From the NCBI RefSeq assembly GCF_027922005.1, contig NZ_BSEV01000012.1:59431-123430 (forward strand): a stretch of DNA of 64,000 nucleotides, written 5' to 3'. Positions 16,250 to 23,825 of the stretch are shown one piece after another; the first letter of the stretch is position 1, and each line of letters begins with the position of its first letter. The position numbers and the translations under genes are program-made. Source of the stretch: Streptosporangium carneum. Its GTDB lineage: Bacteria; Actinomycetota; Actinomycetes; Streptosporangiales; Streptosporangiaceae. The notes under the pieces are model-generated. The model saw only the letters and a list, made by a program, of their open reading frames with translations, searched no databases and was not told the DNA's origin.

Positions 16250-16462
16250 ATGACCGTCATCGGGGTTGTGCTGCTGATCGTCGGGCTCGTCGTCGCGCTG
16301 TCTCTGGTGCTGGCGGACCCGGTCCTGCTGTCACGCATCAACGGGGAACACGCCGAGGGCGGCAGCGGCCGCCACATCCAGGCCCCGCCCGTCGGGGCCG
16401 ACGGAGAGATCGTACGGCTGCCGCGCCGCCACACCGAGCCTCGCACCCGGCAGGCCGCCTGA
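16250..16462 (+). CDS. Small single-pass membrane protein
   Basis: The 70-residue product begins with one hydrophobic segment (VIGVVLLIVGLVVALSLVLA) and continues with a short hydrophilic, Arg- and His-containing tail. ATG 16250 follows GGGGGAGAGG at a good distance, which supports a real gene. The family was not recognised. It lies between the divergent histidine kinase and metB and may be co-regulated with either. Confidence 0.65.
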   Translation: MTVIGVVLLIVGLVVALSLVLADPVLLSRINGEHAEGGSGRHIQAPPVGADGEIVRLPRRHTEPRTRQAA

Positions 16463-16470
16463 GAACAGCC

Positions 16471-16491
16471 CGCGACGCCGCAGGCGTCGCG
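16471..16491. repeat. GCGACGCC palindrome
   Basis: CGCGACGCC-GCA-GGCGTCGCG is a perfect 9-bp-arm inverted repeat. The same arm sequence occurs at 14490-14508 and, shortened, in the next two 86-bp units, so this is a recurring intergenic element. Here it may end transcription of the small membrane protein gene before metB. Confidence 0.6.
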
Positions 16492-16518
16492 ATAAACACG
16501 GCGCAATAGGCTGGCCCT

Positions 16519-17658
16519 ATGACTGAAGGATTCGAAACGCTGGCCATTCACGCAGGTCAGGAACCCGATCCGCATACCGGGGCCGTTGTTCCGCCGATCT
16601 ATGCGGTGTCCACGTACAAGCAGGACGGCGTCGGCGGGCTGCGTTCAGGGTACGAGTACAGCCGTTCGGCCAACCCGACCAGGACCGCCTTCGAGGAGGC
16701 CATCGCCGCCGTCGAGGGCGGTGTGCGCGGTCTGGCCTTCGCCTCCGGTCTGGCGGCGGAGGACGCGGTGCTCCGCACGGTCTGCAAGCCGAGCGACCAC
16801 GTCATCATCCCGAACGACGCCTACGGCGGCACCTACCGGTTGTTCGCCAAGGTGCACCAGCCGTGGGGGCTGCACTACGACCCGGTGCCGCTCGGCAACC
16901 TGGACGCGGTCGCGTCGTCCATGACGCCGAAGACCAGGATCGTCTGGGTGGAGACGCCGACGAACCCGCTGCTCGGCATCGCCGACATCCCGGCCCTGGC
17001 GGAGCTCGCCCACGACAACGGCGCGCTGCTGGTCGTGGACAACACCTTCGCCTCGCCGTACCTCCAGCAGCCGCTGGCGCTGGGCGCGGACATCGTCGTG
17101 CACTCGACCACGAAGTACGTGGGCGGTCACTCGGACGTGGTCGGCGGGGCGCTCGTCACGGCGGACGCGGACCTGGGCGACCGGCTCGCCTTCAACCAGA
17201 ACGCCATGGGCGCGGTCGCCGGGCCGTTCGACGCGTGGCTGGCGCTGCGCGGGCTCAAGACGCTCGCGGTGCGGATGGAGCGGCACTGCGACAACGCCGA
17301 GCGGGTGGCCGGCCTGCTGCTCTCCCACCCCAAGGTGAGCTCGGTGCTCTACCCGGGTCTGCCGGAGCACCCGGGGCACGAGGTCGCGGCCAAGCAGATG
17401 AGGCGTTTCGGAGGCATGGTGTCCTTCCGGGCCGCGGGGGGAGAGGCTGAGGCGGTCGAGATCTGCAACCGGGCCAAGCTGTTCACCCTCGGGGAGTCCC
17501 TCGGCGGGGTGGAGTCCCTGATCGAGCACCCGGGGCGGATGACTCACGCCTCCGCGGCCGGTTCGCCGCTCGAGGTCCCCGCCGACCTGGTGCGCCTGTC
17601 GGTCGGCATCGAGTCGATCGACGACCTGCTCGCCGACCTCACCCGCGCGCTGGGCTGA
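16519..17658 (+). CDS. metB: Cystathionine gamma-synthase / gamma-lyase (MetB-like)
   Basis: The 379-residue Cys/Met-metabolism PLP enzyme either makes cystathionine from O-acyl-homoserine and cysteine or cleaves it. Family marks are EYSRSANPTRTAFE near the N-terminus, the cofactor-stacking region FASGLAAEDAVL, the PLP aspartate in VVDNTFASPYLQQP, PLP Lys199 in HSTTKYVGGHSD and SLGGVESLIEHPGRMTHA near the C-terminus. Synthase and lyase functions cannot be separated by eye; pairing with CBS in this region suggests reverse trans-sulfuration. The start appears leaderless: TAGGCT (16507-16512) ends 6 nt before the ATG. Confidence 0.9.
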   Translation: MTEGFETLAIHAGQEPDPHTGAVVPPIYAVSTYKQDGVGGLRSGYEYSRSANPTRTAFEEAIAAVEGGVRGLAFASGLAAEDAVLRTVCKPSDHVIIPNDAYGGTYRLFAKVHQPWGLHYDPVPLGNLDAVASSMTPKTRIVWVETPTNPLLGIADIPALAELAHDNGALLVVDNTFASPYLQQPLALGADIVVHSTTKYVGGHSDVVGGALVTADADLGDRLAFNQNAMGAVAGPFDAWLALRGLKTLAVRMERHCDNAERVAGLLLSHPKVSSVLYPGLPEHPGHEVAAKQMRRFGGMVSFRAAGGEAEAVEICNRAKLFTLGESLGGVESLIEHPGRMTHASAAGSPLEVPADLVRLSVGIESIDDLLADLTRALG

Positions 17659-17693
17659 GACCCCTCTCTCCCCTCCCGCGACCGGACGGCTGA

Positions 17694-17723
17694 CAGGGAC
17701 GGCGACGGGGTTCGCCGTCCCTG
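17694..17723. terminator. Hairpin between convergent metB and DUF2269-like genes
   Basis: CAGGGACGGCGA (17694-17705) pairs with TCGCCGTCCCTG (17712-17723), a 12-bp stem. There is no T-run, so it would act as a GC-type terminator. Confidence 0.55.
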
Positions 17724-17827
17724 GTCCGCCGCCCGTGGCCGGGGCCTGAAGGCGGGGCGGGCTGTCAGGGGTCGCCCGGACGGGGTCCGGAACCGTCCTG
17801 GACCGTCCGGGGCGGGCCCGGCCAGGT

Positions 17828-18247
17828 CTAGCCGCCCCAGATCATGAGCACCAGGATGACCAGCCAGATCAGGGCGACCACGCCGGAGAGCGCGGCGATC
17901 CTGCCCCTCTGCGTCTTGGCGTCGTCGGTCGGGGCCTCGGCGGCCAGGACCCGGATGGCGGTGGCCTGGTCGCGGTCCACGATGACCAGCAGCACCGCCG
18001 CGACGACGAAGAGCGTCATGGAGATCGACAGGTAGGGCTTGCCGAGGAACTCGCGCCCCAGCAGCAGGCCGAACAGGAACACGCCGAGGGCGGCGACGCC
18101 GTAGATCCTGGTGGTCTTGTGCAGGTAGCGCAGGACGTTGACGTCCTTGGCGCGGATGAACCTCGGCGTGGACATGGTCGCCGCGGTGATCGGCCCGAGG
18201 GTGAAGATCGCGAAACCGATGTGCAGCCAGAGCAGCAGTTCTGTCAT
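17828..18247 (-). CDS. DUF2269-like integral membrane protein
   Basis: The 139-residue protein has four hydrophobic segments: LLLWLHIGFAIFTLGPI, VAALGVFLFGLLLG, SISMTLFVVAAVLLVIV and LSGVVALIWLVILVLMIW. Between the first two is a short loop with an RY-LHKTTRI motif, typical of small DUF2269-type proteins. The function is unknown. ATG 18247 is chosen over the longer frame because a TAATGT box ends 7 nt before it, so the mRNA is probably leaderless, and the protein then starts just before its first helix. Confidence 0.7.
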   Translation of the reverse strand: MTELLLWLHIGFAIFTLGPITAATMSTPRFIRAKDVNVLRYLHKTTRIYGVAALGVFLFGLLLGREFLGKPYLSISMTLFVVAAVLLVIVDRDQATAIRVLAAEAPTDDAKTQRGRIAALSGVVALIWLVILVLMIWGG

Positions 18248-18450
18248 GAGCCAGACATTAGCCCTCGGTGATCTCAACCGGGTACGGCGCGCGTGGGCCT
18301 TGCCGCCGGGTGACGTCTTCCCGCGGCCGCGCCGATTCCAAGGCGCCTCCAAGGACGCCTCCATGTCGTTCGCAAACGTCGGCTTCTAGCTTCTCGCACT
18401 GAAGATCCGTATCGACGTCGTGCCGCGAGGCGGCACGGAAAGGAAGAACA

Positions 18451-18639
18451 GTGCGGAGCCAGAAGATCAACATCAGTCTGGGTGCTCTCTCCGGCGAGCT
18501 GGCCGAGGTGTCGGACGCGGAGCTGGAGGTCGTCGTCGGCGGCATGGAGCGCGGGCCCATGAGCGAGCCCACGGTGTGGAAGTGCCGCATCGTGGCAGGC
18601 AGCGGCGACGTGAACAAGCCGGACTTCATCGCGCCCTGA
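18451..18639 (+). CDS. RiPP precursor peptide with double-glycine leader
   Basis: The 62-residue peptide has an acidic amphipathic leader (SGELAEVSDAELEVVVGG, residues 14-31) ending in Gly30-Gly31, the cut site used by C39-type peptidases. The 31-residue core (32-62) contains possible acceptor side chains (Ser38, Thr41, Lys44, Ser51, Lys56) and donors (Glu33, Glu39, Asp53, Asp58) for ester or amide cross-links, plus one Cys45. GTG 18451 follows AAAGGAAG at a normal distance. The next gene is an ATP-grasp ligase of the MvdD type, which joins such side chains in graspetides. No exporter or protease gene is adjacent. The core does not repeat the known microviridin T-x-K-Y-P-S-D motif. Confidence 0.75.
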   Translation: MRSQKINISLGALSGELAEVSDAELEVVVGGMERGPMSEPTVWKCRIVAGSGDVNKPDFIAP

Positions 18640-18656
18640 CCGGGTTGAGCGCTGGC

Positions 18657-18691
18657 GGCGGCGGGGGGCTGCCCGGTGGCTCCCCGCCGCC
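18657..18691 (+). terminator. Intra-operon hairpin after the precursor gene
   Basis: GGCGGCGGGG (18657-18666) and CCCCGCCGCC (18682-18691) form a 10-bp perfect stem between the precursor stop and the GGAG of the ligase gene. With no T-run it is likely to be a partial terminator or mRNA-stabilising hairpin that makes more precursor than enzyme. Confidence 0.6.
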
Positions 18692-18706
18692 CGCCCGGAG
18701 ACCTTC

Positions 18707-19681
18707 ATGATTCTGATTCTCAGTGAGCCGGGCGACGACACCGTCCGTTATGTGCTCCCCTACCTGGAGCGGCGCGGCGTCGCCGTGCTCTGGTGGGATC
18801 CGGCGACGTTCCCCGCGAACTCGACGGCGACCGTCCACTTCTCCGCCGACGGCCGCAGGAAGCTGCTGCGCGTCGACGACGATCTCCACGACCTGGGCGA
18901 GGTGACGGCGGTCTGGGAGCGCCGTCCGGGGAAACCGGTCATCCCGAGCGAGGTGACCGACCCGACCCACCGTCAACACGCCGCGTGGACGTGCGGTGAC
19001 TTCGTCATGGGCATGATCGAGTCGCTGCGGGCGCGGCGGCTTCCCGGACCGAGAGGGGCGGTCCAGCTGGCCGACAACAAGCTGGTCAACCTGGCGAGGG
19101 CGGCGGATCTCGGCTTCGTCGTGCCGGAGACGACGGTGACCAACGATCCCGCGGAGCTGGTGCCCGCCTGGGAACGGGCGCGGGGCCGGCTCATCGGCAA
19201 GACGGCCCTGCCGTACGGCTTCCAGCTCGACGGTGAGGACCACGGCCTGTTCACCTCGCCGATCCACCGGCGTCACCTGGCGGGACGTCAACGCCTGCGG
19301 TACGAACCGATGATCCTGCAGCCGAACGTCGACAAGGCGGTCGAGCTGCGGGTGACGGTGGTCGGCGACCGCGTGTTCGCCGCCGAGATCGACTCCCAGG
19401 CGAGCCGGACGACCAGCCAGGACTGGCGGCACTACGACGACCAGACGGTCAGGTACGCGACGCATGACATGCCCGTGGCGGAACAGGCCCGCTGCCTGGA
19501 GCTGGTCCGTTCGTTCGGCCTGAACTACGGGGCGCTCGACTTCATCGTCACTCCGGACGGCCGGTACGTCTTCCTGGAGATCAACCCGAACGGGCAGTGG
19601 GGCTGGATCGAGGAGCTCACCGGCCTGCACATCGCCGAGGCGATCGCCGAATGGCTCACCGCGGACGAAGGAGCGTCATGA
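18707..19681 (+). CDS. MvdD-like ATP-grasp peptide ligase
   Basis: The 324-residue enzyme has an MvdD-type N-terminal domain (MILILSEPGDDTVRYVLPYL, then WDPATFP) and an ATP-grasp fold. Visible parts are the ADNKLVNLARA helix, the ATP-binding Lys region RLIGKTALPYGFQLDGEDHG, the metal-binding LNYGALDFIVTPDGRYVFLE and the end motif EINPNGQWGWIEELTG typical of graspetide ligases. By family it would activate Asp or Glu side chains of the precursor as acyl-phosphates and join them to Ser, Thr or Lys. GGAG lies 6 nt before the ATG and the gene overlaps the next by 4 bp (ATGA). Confidence 0.88.
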   Translation: MILILSEPGDDTVRYVLPYLERRGVAVLWWDPATFPANSTATVHFSADGRRKLLRVDDDLHDLGEVTAVWERRPGKPVIPSEVTDPTHRQHAAWTCGDFVMGMIESLRARRLPGPRGAVQLADNKLVNLARAADLGFVVPETTVTNDPAELVPAWERARGRLIGKTALPYGFQLDGEDHGLFTSPIHRRHLAGRQRLRYEPMILQPNVDKAVELRVTVVGDRVFAAEIDSQASRTTSQDWRHYDDQTVRYATHDMPVAEQARCLELVRSFGLNYGALDFIVTPDGRYVFLEINPNGQWGWIEELTGLHIAEAIAEWLTADEGAS

Positions 19682-20652
19682 CCGAATCTCTTCCTCTCGG
19701 CTCGGCCGTCGAGCTGTTGCGGCGGCTGCCGCGCCGCCGGGACTGTGTGCCGGAGGCGAGGAGCGCGTTCGCGGCCTGGGCCGATGAGCACCCCGGGTCG
19801 ACGCCCCAGCTCGTGGTGGAACACCGTCCGGCCAGCCCGGTCGTCGACTACGACCTGCTGCTCGACCATCCGGAGGGCGGCACCGTCGCCCTGACCGTGC
19901 AGCCCTCTGACGGAGTGCCGTGGGCGGTCGACCACTCCACGCACTGGGCCGCGGACATGGTGGCCACCGTGAACGGGCGTTCGTTGAGCCTGCCGGACGG
20001 GCTCGCCACCCTGCGCGCGCTCCACGAACCGACCGGATACGAGCAGCTGCTCGATCACTGCCTCCTGCGGAACGCCGTCGCGGACGACGACGAGCCGGTC
20101 GACGCGGAGGAGGCGCAGGCGGCGGCGGACTCCTTCCGGCGCGGTCGCGGTCTGCTGGACGAGGAGGCGACGCTGGCCTACCTGGCGGCGCGGGGCGTGA
20201 CCCTTGAGATGTTCCAGGGGAACATCGAGACCGCGGTCCGCGTCCGTCGTTTCCGCGACCGGAAGGCCGCGGAGCTCGCCGCGCGCCACCTGGCGGCCCA
20301 TCGCGCCGACTTCGCCACGGTCCGAGCCGTCTGGGTGGAGAGCGACGATCAGCGCGACCTCGTCGCCCTGGTGGACGGCCCGGCCAAGGACTTCCCCGTC
20401 AGGGCCGTGCTCGCCGGGGGAGAGGTAGGCGTCTTCCGTCGTACCGCGTACAACCGGGACCTGCCGCGGCCGCTCCGACTGGCCGAGCCGGGCGCTCTGG
20501 TGGCCACGGACCGGTTGATCGGCCAGGTGCTGCACCGGATCCCGGCACGGGAGGACGACCCGCGCGTCGTCGCGGCGGCGGGGCGCGTCGCCTTCGCCGA
20601 ATGGCTCGCCGAGCAGAGGTCCACGGCCGACGTCCAGTGGCACTGGCGCTGA
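19678..20652 (+). CDS. PpiC-related peptide maturation protein (TIGR04500-like)
   Basis: The 324-residue protein starts inside the stop codon of the ligase gene, so the two are co-translated. Residues 1-125 form a domain with short beta segments that I do not recognise. From about residue 140 it resembles the N-terminal helical and parvulin regions of PpiC/SurA-type prolyl isomerases (AEEAQAAADSFRRGRGLLDE, LAARGVTLEMFQGNIE, then FATVRAVWVESDDQRDLVAL). I believe it belongs to the actinobacterial family TIGR04500, annotated as a putative peptide maturation protein, found beside ATP-grasp RiPP genes. It may fold or present the precursor; its activity is unknown. Confidence 0.7.
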   Translation: MTESLPLGSAVELLRRLPRRRDCVPEARSAFAAWADEHPGSTPQLVVEHRPASPVVDYDLLLDHPEGGTVALTVQPSDGVPWAVDHSTHWAADMVATVNGRSLSLPDGLATLRALHEPTGYEQLLDHCLLRNAVADDDEPVDAEEAQAAADSFRRGRGLLDEEATLAYLAARGVTLEMFQGNIETAVRVRRFRDRKAAELAARHLAAHRADFATVRAVWVESDDQRDLVALVDGPAKDFPVRAVLAGGEVGVFRRTAYNRDLPRPLRLAEPGALVATDRLIGQVLHRIPAREDDPRVVAAAGRVAFAEWLAEQRSTADVQWHWR

Positions 20653-20916
20653 GCGGCTCGTCCCCGAACCCCGGGGGAGGCGGCGTTCGTCCGGTGTGGG
20701 GGCGGGTGGGACGAGGCAGGCGGTCGTCGTGGCCGGGGTGCGCGTTCGCCCCGAGCGAGCGTGCCCGCCGGTCGGCGGCCGGAGAGAGACCTCACCGGGG
20801 CAGGTGGAGCAGGCCGTTCATCGTGAATGCCCGCCGCTCATTTCCGTGCTCGGCCTGCCCGCGAAGGCGGGGCGACGCCCGCCGTCCGCTCGTCCCCATC
20901 GGGAAACGTCGGCCGT

Positions 20917-21024
20917 TCATTCGGCGGTGAAGGCGTCCTGCCGGTCGCGGCCGCTGGAGACGGCGCACACCTCGAAACAGGTGCATCCGATGAGCAGCAG
21001 CACTCCCAGGACCAGCGCGAACAT
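20917..21024 (-). CDS. 35-residue membrane peptide
   Basis: A short reverse-strand gene beyond the RiPP cassette encodes MFALVLGVLLLIG, then CTCFEVC, then a polar tail ending RQDAFTAE. It is one membrane helix followed by a Cys-rich patch (Cys14, Cys16, Cys20). AGGAAGG ends 3 nt before the ATG, which supports translation. It is convergent with the PpiC-related gene. The family was not recognised. It might be an immunity or anchoring peptide for the cassette, or an unrelated small membrane protein. Confidence 0.55.
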   Translation of the reverse strand: MFALVLGVLLLIGCTCFEVCAVSSGRDRQDAFTAE

Positions 21025-21310
21025 CGGCCTTCCTCACATTCGGCTCCGTGTGACGGCGAACGCCGTCGTGTAGTAGAGATGGAACCTTCGGGGCAGAAGT
21101 TGGCGCTGGAACATCACGATTTGGATAACGCGCATTTATGGTGATGTGCGATGGTAGATCTTCTTATTTCTGCTCTAAGCACCCCATTGAAGTGAGTAGG
21201 ATCACTGACGGGCTCGTTTCCGTGTGACGAGGCCGTCGGCGGTGAGGTCGCGGTCGTGCCGGGCGAGCATTGAACCAAGTCGTGCACGACGGCACAAGGG
21301 AGTGCCCGCT

Positions 21311-21733
21311 GTGGGTGTGAAACATGTCGAGCCGTACACCGAGGAATGGCGGCGGCAGCCGGCCTTCTACGTGAGCCGTGTCGTCCAGGCGATGGGCGCC
21401 GAGGTCACCGACTGGTGGGAGGGCCCCTGTGACCCGCGTGCCGCCACGATCCTGCTGACCGGCGGAGACGCTCTGGTGTGGGACGAGGAGAGCGGCTGGC
21501 GTCGTGGCCGCTACGTGTCCGGCGACCATGACCGCTGCACCGTCCTCGCCGACTCCCGCTATCTCGGCGGCGGCCTGCTGCCCAGCCCCGACCGGGTCCC
21601 CGCCGCGGTCGCCGACGCCCTCGCCGGCGTCGGCAACAGCACCGCCTGGCGGCCCTGCTACCGCTCCTACCGTCACTACCGCGACGGGTTCGACCTCGCG
21701 CTCAACGGCTACCTCGCCTACGCGGACGTCTGA
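21311..21733 (+). CDS. DUF6292 family protein
   Basis: The 140-residue soluble protein shows the pattern of DUF6292: a helix with FYVSRVVQAMGAEV, a W-rich segment (DWWEGPC), a beta region with ATILLTGGDALVWDEESGWRRG, and a loop with LPSPDRVPAAVADAL. GTG 21311 is preferred because AAGGGAG lies 8 nt before it. The function is unknown; relatives are common in actinobacteria, often near regulatory or mobile genes. Confidence 0.7.
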   Translation: MGVKHVEPYTEEWRRQPAFYVSRVVQAMGAEVTDWWEGPCDPRAATILLTGGDALVWDEESGWRRGRYVSGDHDRCTVLADSRYLGGGLLPSPDRVPAAVADALAGVGNSTAWRPCYRSYRHYRDGFDLALNGYLAYADV

Positions 21734-21809
21734 ACCCCCGCACGGACGCCTCAGGGCCGCTCGAGCCCGTGACGCGCGAGGGCGCCTCCCGGGCGCGGTC
21801 CCGGCCGGT

Positions 21810-23756
21810 TCAGCGTGACCTGCGGGTCCGCAGGAAGTCGCTGACGACGTACTCGCCCAGGCGGTCGGCGCTGGAGGAGAAGACCCGGCCGCCGTTGCGC
21901 CGGGCGACCTCGTTCACGAACTCCTTCAGACGCTCGTCCTCGGCGAGCATGAACACGTTGAGCGTCGCCCTGCGCCGGGTCATCTTGTCCACTTCGGCCA
22001 GCGTCAACTCAAGGGTCTCGCTCGTCGGCGGCCACTCGAAGGCCGCGGAGCCGTTGCGCCGCAGGTGGGCGGTCGGCTCGCCGTCGGTGACCACGAGCAC
22101 GACCGGCTCGAAGTCGGGATGGCGGTCCAGGTGGCGGCCCGCGATCAGCAGGGCGTGGTGCAGGTTCGTGCCCTGGACCATGTCCCACTCGAGCCCGGCG
22201 AGCTCGTCGGGCTGCAGGATGCGGGCGTAGTTGGAGAAGCCGATGATCTGCACCGAGTCCTGGGGGAACTTCGAGGAGACCAGCGCCTGCAGGGCCATCG
22301 CGGTCTGCTTGGCCGCGGCCCAGGTGCCGCGCAGGGCCATCGAGTAGGACAGGTCGACCAGCAGGCACATCGCCGCGGCTGTGCGCCGTTCGGTCTCCGC
22401 GACCTCGAAGTCGTCGACCGACAGCGTCACCCTTCCCGCGGTCCCGCCGCGCCGCACACCGTTGACCACCGTGCGGACCACGTCGATGGGCTGCTCGTCG
22501 CCGAACCGCCAGGGCCTGGAGGAACCGGTGAGCTCCCCGGCCGCGCCCGCGTCCACCTGGTCGTGGTCGCCCCTGCGGCCCGAGTCCAGGGAGGCGAAGA
22601 CGCGGCGCAGCGCGGTCTCGCCGAGGCGGCGCACCGCCTTCGGGGTGAGCTCCAGCTTGCCGCGCTGGCGGCGCAGGTAGCCCTGCTGCTCCAGCTCGCG
22701 CTCGATCTGCTTGAGCGCCTCCAGGTCGTCGACGGCCGAGCGGCCGAGGGCGCGGCGGATCGCGGCCTCGTCGACGTCGTCGAGGCGGGCGCCGGGGTAG
22801 TCCTGGCGGAGCGCGGCCTCGAGCTGGGTCAGATCGGCGAGCTCCTCGAGCGCGGTCACCGCGTCGCCCATCCCCATGGGATCCTCGCCGGTGAGCCGTT
22901 CCGGGGTGTTCCAGGCCAGGTCGGGACGGCGGGCGTAGAGGGAGTCGCCCAGGCGGCGCATCTGCTCGCCCAGCCCGGCCTGGTCCAGCGTCTGGTTGAT
23001 CAGCTGGTTGAGCTCCTCGCGCTGGCGGGGGGTCAACGAGGCCATCAGGCGCTGGGTGGCGGCGGCCCTGCGGGCGAGGATGTCGACCAGCTCCTCCAGG
23101 TTCCTCGGTGCCTCGGGGAACATGTCGCCATATCTCGACATGAAGTCGTCGAAGTCCGCCTGGGTGTGCTCGCCACGCGCGTCCCGGTCGAGCATGTCGT
23201 TCAGCTCGGACATCATCTGCCTGACCCGCTCCATCGCGGCCGGGTCGGGGTTGGCCAGCGCCTCCCGCATGCCGCGGAACTGGCTGTCGAGCACCTCCCT
23301 GCGCAGCAGGTCACGCAGCTCCTCGAAGGTCCGCCGCGCGGCGGCCGAGCGCCACTGGTAGTCGCTGAGCTCCTGGATCGCGCTCGCCGTGTCCGAGGAC
23401 AGCCCCTCAAGCTCCGCCTCGCGCAGCCGGGCGTCGTCGGACGGGTCGGGGAACAGCTCGGCCCGCTCCTGGCCGATCGCCTTGTCCAGCAGGGCCCTGG
23501 CCCGCTCCAGCGTCCCGTCGAGCCGCCCGCGCTCGCGCAGCTCGCGCCTGCGCCGCCGTACCTCGCGGAGCAGGTCGTCGAGGCCCCGCCGGTCTCCCGC
23601 CCCCGGCAGGCCCTGCTTGAGCAGGTCCCGCAGGGCGTGGTCGGGGTTCGCGCCGGACAGGACGGCGTCGCCCATCTGGTCGAGCGCGGAGCGCACGTCG
23701 TACGGCGGGGCGAGCGGGTCGGGCCCGTCCCGGTACTCGCCATAGCGGTAGCTCAT
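21810..23756 (-). CDS. VWA-domain protein partnered with a MoxR-like ATPase
   Basis: The 648-residue protein has a long helical, Arg/Glu-rich N-terminal half (about residues 1-390) and a C-terminal von Willebrand A domain. Its metal site begins CLLVDLSYSMALRG (DxSxS) and continues with MVQGTNLHHAL (Thr) and VVLVVTDGEPTAH (Asp). The ATPase gene lies 69 bp upstream on the same strand. MoxR-VWA pairs act as chaperone-like machines that insert metal or remodel protein complexes; the target here is unknown. Residues 420-445 with SSRPWRFGDEQPIDVVRTV introduce the VWA fold, as in Mg-chelatase-like ChlD proteins. Confidence 0.85.
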   Translation of the reverse strand: MSYRYGEYRDGPDPLAPPYDVRSALDQMGDAVLSGANPDHALRDLLKQGLPGAGDRRGLDDLLREVRRRRRELRERGRLDGTLERARALLDKAIGQERAELFPDPSDDARLREAELEGLSSDTASAIQELSDYQWRSAAARRTFEELRDLLRREVLDSQFRGMREALANPDPAAMERVRQMMSELNDMLDRDARGEHTQADFDDFMSRYGDMFPEAPRNLEELVDILARRAAATQRLMASLTPRQREELNQLINQTLDQAGLGEQMRRLGDSLYARRPDLAWNTPERLTGEDPMGMGDAVTALEELADLTQLEAALRQDYPGARLDDVDEAAIRRALGRSAVDDLEALKQIERELEQQGYLRRQRGKLELTPKAVRRLGETALRRVFASLDSGRRGDHDQVDAGAAGELTGSSRPWRFGDEQPIDVVRTVVNGVRRGGTAGRVTLSVDDFEVAETERRTAAAMCLLVDLSYSMALRGTWAAAKQTAMALQALVSSKFPQDSVQIIGFSNYARILQPDELAGLEWDMVQGTNLHHALLIAGRHLDRHPDFEPVVLVVTDGEPTAHLRRNGSAAFEWPPTSETLELTLAEVDKMTRRRATLNVFMLAEDERLKEFVNEVARRNGGRVFSSSADRLGEYVVSDFLRTRRSR

Positions 23757-23825
23757 CGAACACCCCTCCAGCGCTCCCCCGGACCCGGCCCGGGGGAGGA
23801 AATCGACCCGAGACCCGCCGGGATC

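Noticed and set aside
20827..21144. Possible 105-residue protein after the RiPP cassette
   Set aside because: It is antisense to the more convincing 35-residue gene with a ribosome binding site and has no start signal.
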